Below are positions 24,478-32,300 of a stretch of DNA of 64,000 nt, one piece after another. Source of the DNA: Psychroserpens sp. Hel_I_66 (GTDB taxonomy: Bacteria > Bacteroidota > Bacteroidia > Flavobacteriales > Flavobacteriaceae); contig NZ_JUGU01000001.1 in the NCBI RefSeq assembly GCF_000799465.1, forward strand, positions 2,686,501 through 2,750,500, in the 5' to 3' direction. Below the pieces are notes generated by a model. The model made no database searches. It was not told where the DNA came from and worked only from the letters and a program-made list of their open reading frames with translations. Both the position numbers and the translations under genes were made by a program. Position 1 is the stretch's first letter. The number at the start of each line of letters is the position of its first letter.

Positions 24478-24551
24478 TGCTATTAATCAATTACATATAA
24501 CCTTATTTCAAAATCGATTTATCGAAAACGAAATGAGGTTTTTGTTTTTTT
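24478..24551 (+). ncRNA. Candidate small RNA, unit A
   Basis: A predicted transcript of about 70 nt. It opens with TGCTATTAATCAATTAC, the same 17 nt that start unit B 236 bp downstream. Then follows a hairpin: AACCTTATTTC (24499-24509) pairs with GAAATGAGGTT (24530-24540) throughout, with one G-U wobble, and an inner TCGAT/ATCGA stem caps it. A T-rich tract (24539-24551) ends it like an intrinsic terminator. No open reading frame of note lies inside. It begins about 95 bp after the AlbA_2 gene. That it is an independent small RNA rather than only a terminator is inferred from the promoter and the second copy. Confidence 0.55.
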
Positions 24552-24677
24552 ATACTGTAATATAAAATGATAAATTTTTTATTAGTGCTCAATACCATCT
24601 CCTTTTAAACGGTTATTTTAACACTAATTAACAAATTGATACCGTTTATACACTTTTATTTACCAATCATAGTTTTT

Positions 24678-24710
24678 TTTGAAAAGTATAGCAGAATTTC
24701 ACGACTTTTG
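24678..24710 (+). promoter_or_regulatory. Promoter of small-RNA unit B
   Basis: TTTG at 24678-24681, 21 nt, then GACTTTTG at 24703-24710, one mismatch from TAnnTTTG. Element spacing and the distance to the shared 17-mer are the same as in unit A. Confidence 0.5.
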
Positions 24711-24713
24711 AAA

Positions 24714-24779
24714 TGCTATTAATCAATTACAAATTACCTTATTTCTGAAACGCACGTCGTGATGAAGTAAGGTTTTTTT
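24714..24779 (+). ncRNA. Candidate small RNA, unit B
   Basis: A predicted transcript of about 65 nt starting with the same 17 nt as unit A. The terminator stem is ACCTTATTTC (24736-24745) with GAAGTAAGGT (24764-24773), one G-U wobble at a different rung from unit A; the loop sequence is unrelated to unit A and carries its own small ACG/CGT stem. Seven T follow. Conserved pairing with altered loop and wobble position suggests selection on structure. Confidence 0.55.
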
Positions 24780-24873
24780 ATGGAGTACATTAAACGAAGT
24801 CCAATTTACACATAGTGTAATAGCGTAAACAAATAATTTGTTCTAATTAGATGAGGTTTCTTCGGAATTAAAA

Positions 24874-25554
24874 TCAATCAATTATTGGTTTTTTTCCGAG
24901 GTAGAAGCCAATCCCAAGTCCAATATTATGGTATTGGATTTTACTGAAATTATCCTGAATTTCTGGAGCTGTATTTATTTCGGTCTTATCACTTCTAAAA
25001 GAGTAATCCAAATAAACGGAAAAATTGGTTGAAATATTATAGCTAATATAGGCTCGCAAGATTATTGGTTTTGCATAATCTCTTTGCTGTTCTAATCTAC
25101 CTTGATTTATAACATTTTTATATGTGGCATTGCCAAATGGTGAAACACTCCCTCCAATATTTAGATTTCGGGCAACTGGTTGTTCATAACCCAAATGTAA
25201 TGAAACATTAGAAACCGTACTTCTATTATATATACCAGTAAAACTTGGATCATTAACATTTAAAAATGTAAACCCAGTAGATATGCCTACAAAAAAACGC
25301 TTGTAGACAAAAAATTGAGCGTCAAACTTAAAACTCAAATTTCCTACTGTACCCTGCCCAATAAAGCTATTCTCACTAATAACTGGCTTATAAACATCAA
25401 AAGAAATTAGTGCAGTTTTATAACTCTCATTTTTATAAGAATCGTTTGGAAGTTCCTCTTTAGATTCAATATTATCTTGAGCATTTAAAACTGAAAATGA
25501 TAATAAGCAACAAATCAAAATCTGTTTAAAATTAGTAGCTAAAGTTAAATTCAT
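24874..25554 (-). CDS. Predicted outer-membrane beta-barrel protein
   Basis: The protein has 226 residues: a signal peptide (ILICCLLSFSVLNAQ), a short acidic linker and then alternating amphipathic strands (KFDAQFFVYKRFFVGISTGF, SNVSLHLGYEQPVARNLNIG, ILRAYISYNISTNFSVYLDY, IQYHNIGLGIGFYLGKKP). It ends near an aromatic position as barrels do. It looks like a small OmpW/OmpA-like eight-strand barrel, with no specific family recognised. It overlaps the upstream lipoprotein gene by 23 bp, so the pair is co-expressed. Confidence 0.75.
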   Translation of the reverse strand: MNLTLATNFKQILICCLLSFSVLNAQDNIESKEELPNDSYKNESYKTALISFDVYKPVISENSFIGQGTVGNLSFKFDAQFFVYKRFFVGISTGFTFLNVNDPSFTGIYNRSTVSNVSLHLGYEQPVARNLNIGGSVSPFGNATYKNVINQGRLEQQRDYAKPIILRAYISYNISTNFSVYLDYSFRSDKTEINTAPEIQDNFSKIQYHNIGLGIGFYLGKKPIID

Positions 25555-26224
25555 AGTCTGTTTGGTCGATGGTTAATGTTTGAGTGATTTGTGGTGCTCC
25601 ATTTACAGAATATGTAAACACAACATCAGAACCTACTATTGAAGAGAAATTTGTATCTACAGTAGGGTTATCATTGCTTAAATTTCCACCAAAGGTTTCA
25701 GTATTAAAACAGAAAGACTCTTCTTCAATAAGTTCCTCATTCATGTAAACTTCATTGCACATATTACTTTTGTAGGCTATGGTATATTGAAATTCTGTAT
25801 CTGGCGGACTTGTTCTGGTAATATTTATATTGAAGAGTGCTCTTCTTTTAATTGGTACAGTACCTAAATCTATTAAGAGATTAGTTGGTGTAAATATTAC
25901 TGTATTTGTTTTATAAGAATAAGTTGAGTATTCATTATTTACAAATACCTCAACTATAAAATTATCATCGCGCCCAAAAAGTGTGACAATTGAGAATGTA
26001 CCATCACTAATGGTGTTACCTTCTCCTATTAATTGACCATCAGATCCCAAAATTGCATTGTCATTACTTCCAACATAAACTGCTACATCAGCATCTGTAA
26101 TTGGTAGATTGTTTTCGTCTAAAACTTGTCCCTTTATCAATAATCTAGAATTGTCTTCAAATGGAACTTCACAATTCACGAAAAATGCAAAAAAGGTTAG
26201 CAGTATAAACATCTTTACTTTCAT
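25532..26224 (-). CDS. Lipoprotein with carboxypeptidase-regulatory-like beta domain
   Basis: The protein has 230 residues, with a lipoprotein signal (MFILLTFFAFFVNC, lipid Cys near residue 18). It continues with a beta-sandwich of the carboxypeptidase-regulatory type (LLIKGQVLDENNLPITDADV, then ISDGTFSIVTLFG) and a second beta-rich half ending in QTLTIDQTDYEFNFSY. It is likely anchored in the outer membrane. It overlaps the barrel protein gene downstream, suggesting a two-protein outer-membrane unit. No function is assigned. Confidence 0.75.
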   Translation of the reverse strand: MKVKMFILLTFFAFFVNCEVPFEDNSRLLIKGQVLDENNLPITDADVAVYVGSNDNAILGSDGQLIGEGNTISDGTFSIVTLFGRDDNFIVEVFVNNEYSTYSYKTNTVIFTPTNLLIDLGTVPIKRRALFNINITRTSPPDTEFQYTIAYKSNMCNEVYMNEELIEEESFCFNTETFGGNLSNDNPTVDTNFSSIVGSDVVFTYSVNGAPQITQTLTIDQTDYEFNFSY

Positions 26225-26285
26225 ATAATGAGTTGGTTTTAACTATAGATGCAAAAATCATAAAAAGGTTGCGTTACTTTGTAAT

Positions 26286-26316
26286 AAAAAAGCCACATCC
26301 TTAGATGTGGCTTTTT
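26286..26316 (-). terminator. Rho-independent terminator of the ALDH gene
   Basis: AGCCACATC, CTTA, GATGTGGCT with A and T runs on both sides, 20 bp after the ALDH stop at 26337. The stem plus flanking A/T tract makes it potentially bidirectional. Confidence 0.85.
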
Positions 26317-26336
26317 CTATTAAATAATTTGAGTTT

Positions 26337-27890
26337 TTACAAATCAAACTTAATCCCTTGAGCTAAAGGTAACTCATCAGAATAATTTACGGTATTTGTT
26401 TGACGACGCATATAAACCTTCCAAGCATCAGATCCAGACTCACGTCCACCACCTGTTTCCTTTTCGCCTCCAAATGCTCCACCAATCTCTGCACCAGAAG
26501 TACCTATGTTTACGTTTGCAATCCCACAATCTGATCCTGCATAAGACAAGAATTTCTCTGCTTCTTTCATTTCATTAGTCATAATTGCAGACGATAAACC
26601 TTGTGCAACACCATTTTGTTTTTCAATAGCGTTTTCAACATCTCCAGAATATTTCATTAAGTATAAAACGGGAGCAAATGTTTCGTGCTGTACGATTTCA
26701 AAATCGTTTTCTGCCTCTATGATTGCTGGTTTTACGTAACAGCCACTTTCATAACCTTCGCCTTCCAAAACACCACCTTCAACTAAAACATTTCCGCCTT
26801 CTTTTTTTGCTTTTTCAATAGCAGATAAGTACGTGTCTACTGCGTCTTTATCAATTAACGGACCAATATGATTCTTTTCGTCCAACGGGTTACCAATAGT
26901 TAACTGCTTGTAAGCGCCAACGATAGCATCTCTTACTTTATCGTAAACCGATTCATGTATGATTAATCGTCTGGTTGATGTACAACGTTGACCACAAGTT
27001 CCAACTGCTCCAAATACTGCTCCTGGAACCACTACTTTTAAATCTGCAGTTGGTGTAATGATGATGGCATTGTTTCCACCCAACTCTAATAAAGATTTTC
27101 CGAAACGCTCGGCAACTGTTTTACCAACAATGCGTCCCATTCTGGTTGAACCTGTAGCAGATACTAATGGAATTCTACTATCTGTAGTCATCATTTCACC
27201 AACTTTGTAATCTCCATTGATGATGCATGAAATGCCTTCTGGCAAATCATTATCCTTTAAAATTCCTGCAATGATATTTTGACATGCGATTGAACATAAC
27301 GGTGCTTTTTCTGAAGGTTTCCAAACACAAACGTCTCCACAAATCCAAGCTAAGGCTGTATTCCAAGCCCAAACTGCCACAGGAAAGTTGAATGCCGAAA
27401 TAATACCAACAACACCAATTGGGTGCCATTGCTCTCTCATAACGTGTCCTGGACGTTCAGATGGTATGACTTGCCCATTTAACTGGCGAGACAATCCTAC
27501 AGCAAAGTCACAGATGTCAATCATTTCTTGAACCTCTCCGTACCCTTCTTGTAGAGATTTCCCCATCTCGTAAGACACCAATTTTCCTAAAGGTTCTTTT
27601 AGGTCTCTTAATTTATTTCCAAATTGACGAACGATTTCCCCTCGCTGTGGAGCTGGCACATCTCTCCAAGATTTGAATGCTTTTGTTGCTGCATCCATCA
27701 CTTTCTCGTAATCTGCTTTTGTTGTCGTTTTTACTTTTCCTATTAATTGACCGTCAACCGGAGAGTAGGATTCTATAGTTTCACCATTTGAGAAATTGTT
27801 TGACCCAGTCGATGTTCCATTATTTACATCCTTAACGCCTAATTGGCTTAATGCTTCTTTTATTCCGAAATCGGTAGCAATTGCTTCCAT
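26337..27890 (-). CDS. Aldehyde dehydrogenase, ALDH7/antiquitin type (probable alpha-aminoadipate semialdehyde dehydrogenase)
   Basis: A 517-residue NAD-dependent dehydrogenase. The nucleophile Cys303 (GQRCTST) and general base Glu269 (LELGGNN) are present. The C-terminal half carries the ALDH7 signature (GIANVNIGTSGAEIGGAFGG followed by EKETGGGRESGSDAWKVYMR). ALDH7 enzymes oxidise alpha-aminoadipate semialdehyde in lysine degradation. In Flavobacteriaceae this protein is often annotated simply as an aldehyde dehydrogenase next to unrelated genes. It is monocistronic here, with a strong terminator. The lysine-catabolic role is from family knowledge. Confidence 0.93.
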   Translation of the reverse strand: MEAIATDFGIKEALSQLGVKDVNNGTSTGSNNFSNGETIESYSPVDGQLIGKVKTTTKADYEKVMDAATKAFKSWRDVPAPQRGEIVRQFGNKLRDLKEPLGKLVSYEMGKSLQEGYGEVQEMIDICDFAVGLSRQLNGQVIPSERPGHVMREQWHPIGVVGIISAFNFPVAVWAWNTALAWICGDVCVWKPSEKAPLCSIACQNIIAGILKDNDLPEGISCIINGDYKVGEMMTTDSRIPLVSATGSTRMGRIVGKTVAERFGKSLLELGGNNAIIITPTADLKVVVPGAVFGAVGTCGQRCTSTRRLIIHESVYDKVRDAIVGAYKQLTIGNPLDEKNHIGPLIDKDAVDTYLSAIEKAKKEGGNVLVEGGVLEGEGYESGCYVKPAIIEAENDFEIVQHETFAPVLYLMKYSGDVENAIEKQNGVAQGLSSAIMTNEMKEAEKFLSYAGSDCGIANVNIGTSGAEIGGAFGGEKETGGGRESGSDAWKVYMRRQTNTVNYSDELPLAQGIKFDL

Positions 27891-28008
27891 ATCTGCTTAA
27901 TTTTTATGATTTATTAAATTATCTCGCGAAGTTACTAATAATTTATCATTTTTTCTTGATGCAAATTCAGGAATGCTGTAACTTTAAAGCACTTAAAAAC
28001 GAAATGTT

Positions 28009-29103
28009 ATGAATTCAAATACTGTACTTTTTGCTTTACTATTTTCCCTGTGCTTAAGTTGTGGAGAACTCGTTCCAAATCCAGATGACAATGTAGAGAA
28101 CATCACACGAGATATTTCCGAAGAAAAAGAAAAACCCAAAGCAGAGTTTGCCATTATAATACATGGTGGTGCAGGTACCATTCTTAAAAAGAATATGACT
28201 TCGGAAAAGGAAGCTGCTTATAAAGCCAAATTGGAAGAAGCCATTAGAGTTGGCTATGAGATTTTGAAAAATGGCGGAAGCAGTCTCGATGCAGTTCAAA
28301 AAACGATTAACATAATGGAAGATTCGCCTCTTTTCAATGCGGGAAAAGGTGCTGTTTTTACAAATGCTGAAACCAATGAACTCGACGCGTCAATTATGGA
28401 TGGGAAAACGTTGAATGCAGGCGCTTCCGCAGGAACAACCACCGTGAGAAATCCAATCAATTTAGCGCGTATCATTATGGATAATTCGCCACACGTCATG
28501 ATGGCTGGTGCTGGAGCGGAAACTTATGCAAAGGAACAAGGACTGACCATCGTAGACCCTTCTTACTTTTATACTGAAAATAGATTTAATTCCCTAAAGC
28601 GCATTATAGAAAAAGAAAAAACAGAACAAGATCAAAACAACAAACAAGCCTTTTACGACCCAGAAATTAAAGATTCAAAATTTGGAACCGTGGGTTGTGC
28701 TGCGTTAGATAAAAATGGAAATCTGGCTGCAGGAACCTCAACAGGTGGCATGACCAACAAACGTTATGGACGTGTTGGAGATGCACCAATTATTGGTGCT
28801 GGAACGTACGCCAATAATAATTCTTGCGCTGTCTCGAGCACAGGTTGGGGAGAATATTTTATTCGTGCCATGGTAGCTCATGACATTTCTGCCTTGATGC
28901 AATACAAAGGACTGTCTCTTAAAGAGGCTGCTCAAGAAGTCATCCAGAAAAAAGTGCCAGAACTTGGTGGTGATGGAGGTATTGTTGCGGTTGATAAAAA
29001 TGGAAACATGGTTGCGGAATTTAATACTTCTGGCATGTATCGTGCTACAATGAATGACAAAGGAGAATTAGAGATTGGGATCTATAAAGAAAATGAAGAT
29101 TAG
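28009..29103 (+). CDS. Isoaspartyl peptidase / type III L-asparaginase, lipoprotein form
   Basis: A 364-residue Ntn-hydrolase that cleaves itself to expose an N-terminal threonine, here Thr227 (SKFGTVGCAALD). The region after it holds the family motif AAGTSTGGMTNKRYGRVGDA. The N-terminal half has the HGGAGTI element (around residue 52-58). It carries a lipoprotein signal (LFSLCLSC, Cys18), so it is periplasmic or outer-membrane bound rather than cytosolic like EcAIII. It would break isoaspartyl peptides and asparagine. A near-consensus TAACTTTA box is seen at 27979. Confidence 0.92.
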   Translation: MNSNTVLFALLFSLCLSCGELVPNPDDNVENITRDISEEKEKPKAEFAIIIHGGAGTILKKNMTSEKEAAYKAKLEEAIRVGYEILKNGGSSLDAVQKTINIMEDSPLFNAGKGAVFTNAETNELDASIMDGKTLNAGASAGTTTVRNPINLARIIMDNSPHVMMAGAGAETYAKEQGLTIVDPSYFYTENRFNSLKRIIEKEKTEQDQNNKQAFYDPEIKDSKFGTVGCAALDKNGNLAAGTSTGGMTNKRYGRVGDAPIIGAGTYANNNSCAVSSTGWGEYFIRAMVAHDISALMQYKGLSLKEAAQEVIQKKVPELGGDGGIVAVDKNGNMVAEFNTSGMYRATMNDKGELEIGIYKENED

Positions 29104-29315
29104 TACAACAAACAGTAGTGAATAACAGTTTTCACGACAATCTGTTCAATCCTAAAAAACGAATTCTCAACATCTAATTACGAATTCTATTTTATGACAT
29201 ACACATAACATATTTGGGACTCAAAAACGTTTGAATCCATTAATTTTATAGTAGCAAGCTGTCTAATTGATGGTTTACAATCTAAAATTACAATCGCAAA
29301 AAACATTTATTAGCC

Positions 29316-32300
29316 ATGAATCTTAAGCCACTCTCACTAATTTTAATTATTCTCACTTTCTTTTTTGCATGTAAAAAAAAGGATGAAATTACCCAAGAAA
29401 CAGACAACCTCTTTAAATATAGAGATTATATAAGTTATACGTCTTCTGGCTTACAATCGGTAATTGAACCTATAAGTATAAACCTTGCTAATGATGTTAG
29501 CGATTGGAAAGAAGGTCAGGAAATCACAAAAGACATTGTAACTATTTCTCCGCACGTTGATGGTAAATTAGTCGCTTCAAATACCCACAAATTATTATTT
29601 ATACCCGATGAATATCTAGAACCTGCGACCGAATATACGGTGAAGATCAAATTAGCCGAGATTTATAAAAACATGCCTAAAGATTATGAAGATTATGTAT
29701 TCAAATTTAAGACCATCACTCCAAATTTTAGCATCAATACCAATGCCTTACAATCGTATAGCAAAAACTGGCAGTACTTAGAAGCGGTTTTAAAATCTGC
29801 AGATGTTATTTCTGTAACCGATGCTAAACAATTAATTGAAGCGTCCCAAAACGGAAAAAAACTTAATGTAGAGTTTAACGAACTTAATGAATCTTCAAAA
29901 TATTTTGAATTCAGAATTGATAGCATCAATCGTTTGGTTGACGATTCTGAAATACTTATAAAATGGAATGGCAAGTCCATAAAAGCCGACAACGTAGGTG
30001 AGAACAAAATACAAATTCCTGGAATCAATAATTTTAAAATTGTAAACGTTGAGGCCTATAAAACACCTGAGCAGTTTTTATATATCAATTTTTCAGATCC
30101 TATAAAAAACAAACAAAATTTTGATGGTTTAGTCACGATTCAAGGTGTACAGAAACCAAAATTTGTTGTGGTTGGCAATGTTTTAAAAGTGTATCCAGAC
30201 AGTAAATTGGTTGGAAATATTCAAGTTGATGTCTTTCAAGGAATTCAAAATGAAGAAGGCTATAAGTTGAAAAAGCCATTTTCTGAAGCGATATCATTTC
30301 AAGAAATAAAACCTATGGTTCGCCTCATTAGTAATGGTACTATTCTACCAAATTCTAATGATTTAAAGTTCAATTTTGAAGCGGTAAACTTAGGTGCTGT
30401 AGATGTAAGAGTCATCAAGATTTTTGAGGATAACGTACTCCAGTTTTTACAGGACAATCCATTAAATAGTAATGATCAAAATGAAATTAAACGCGTTGGT
30501 CGCAGGATTGCAAAACAAACTATTCAATTACAGTCGGCTGCAGAAAACTCTGGTAAATGGAAAGCTTACAGCATTGATTTATCTAAGTTTTTTAAAGCAG
30601 ATGCTGGAGCTATTTACAGGGTTGAGATTAGTTTTTCTAAAAACTACTCGCTTTATGATTGTGAGGCAAACCCTAGCGGATCTCTAAATGAAGATGACGA
30701 ATACGATGACTATTATTACGAGGAAGATTACTATTATGAAGGAGATTATACCGAAACATCCACCGAAGATGAAGATCTAAAAGAGGAAGAATATTGGGAT
30801 AATCGTACCTATAGATACCGAAATTACAGTTACAATTGGAGACAGCGAGACAACCCATGTGACGATGCCTACTATGACGACAACAAAATAGTATCTCAAA
30901 ATTTATTGGCTTCAAATCTAGGAGTCATCGTTAAGCAAGGCGCAGATAATACCTACTATTTTGCTGTTACCGATATTTTAAATACCAATCCAGAGGCAAA
31001 CGCGTCAATCAAATTATTTAATTTCCAGCAACAAGAAATCGGTTCTTTATTTACAAATACTGAAGGTCTAGCAACTTACAAAGGCAATAAATATGCATCA
31101 TTTGCTATTGTGACCAAAGGAAAAAACACGAGTTACTTAAGACTTACCGACGGAAATTCGCTTTCTCTAAGTAAGTTTGATGTCTCCGGAAACAAATTAC
31201 AGCGCGGACTAAAAGGCTATATCTACGGTGAGCGAGGTGTCTGGAGACCTGGAGATTCACTATTTCTAACCTTTATGCTCAATGATAAAGCCAACGAGCT
31301 CCCAAAAGGACATCCTGTAAAAATGGAAGTGACAGATCCAAACGGAAAACTGGTTTATAAAAATATCACTCAAGATCATATCAATAATTTTTACAAATTT
31401 ATAGTTCCTACTTCTTCGGAAGGAAAAACAGGAAACTACAACGCAAAAGTATCGGTTGGAGGCGCACAATTTTACAAAGCCCTTAAAATAGAAACCGTAA
31501 AACCTAACCGTTTAAAAATAAAAATTGATTTTGAAAATAACATTCTTTCCAGCAAAGCACCTCTTGATGGAACATTAGATGTAAAATGGTTACATGGTGC
31601 GCCAGCAAAAAATATTGAGGCAGAGGTAAAAGCTAAATTTAGCAGCTCAAACACCAATTTTGAGGGCTATAAAGATTATGTGTTTAATGATCCTACACGA
31701 CAATTCAATACTGAAGAGCTTAACGTTTTTGAAGGTAATCTTGATGAAGAAGGAAAAGCAAGCATAAACACAAAACTAGACATCGGTAAAAACGCTCCAG
31801 GAATGCTCACCGCCCAATTTTTGGTGAGAGCTTTTGAAAATGGAGGCGATTTTTCTCTAGATGCATTCACAAAGCCATACTCTCCCTATGACTCTTATGT
31901 GGGTTTAAAATCTCCTGAAGGTAATTATTACGGGTCTTATTTTACAGATACCAATCAAACATTTGACCTTGCTACCGTTGATAAAGATGGAAAACCTGTA
32001 AAACGTGATAATCTTGAAATCAAGGTTTATAAGGTAGAATGGCGCTGGTGGTGGAATTCCTCTTACGATAATCTTTCAAATTACGTGTCGAGCAGCTATC
32101 ACAGACCTGTTTTAGACCAGAAAGCATCTACAGGAGCAAATGGCAAAACAACTTTCACCCTCAAGATTCCAGAGAATGATAAAGGACGTTACCTCATTAG
32201 AATTTACGATCCTGTAAGTGGTCACGCAACAGGACGCACAGCATATTTTTATAAAAACTGGTCTGGAATGTCAACAGGAGATGACAAAGAAGCTGCAAAA

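Noticed and set aside
24606..24648. Inverted repeat TAAACGGT ... ACCGTTTA between the twin small-RNA units
   Set aside because: Eight-bp arms with a 27-nt loop and no T tract or conserved neighbour; too weak to call a separate element.
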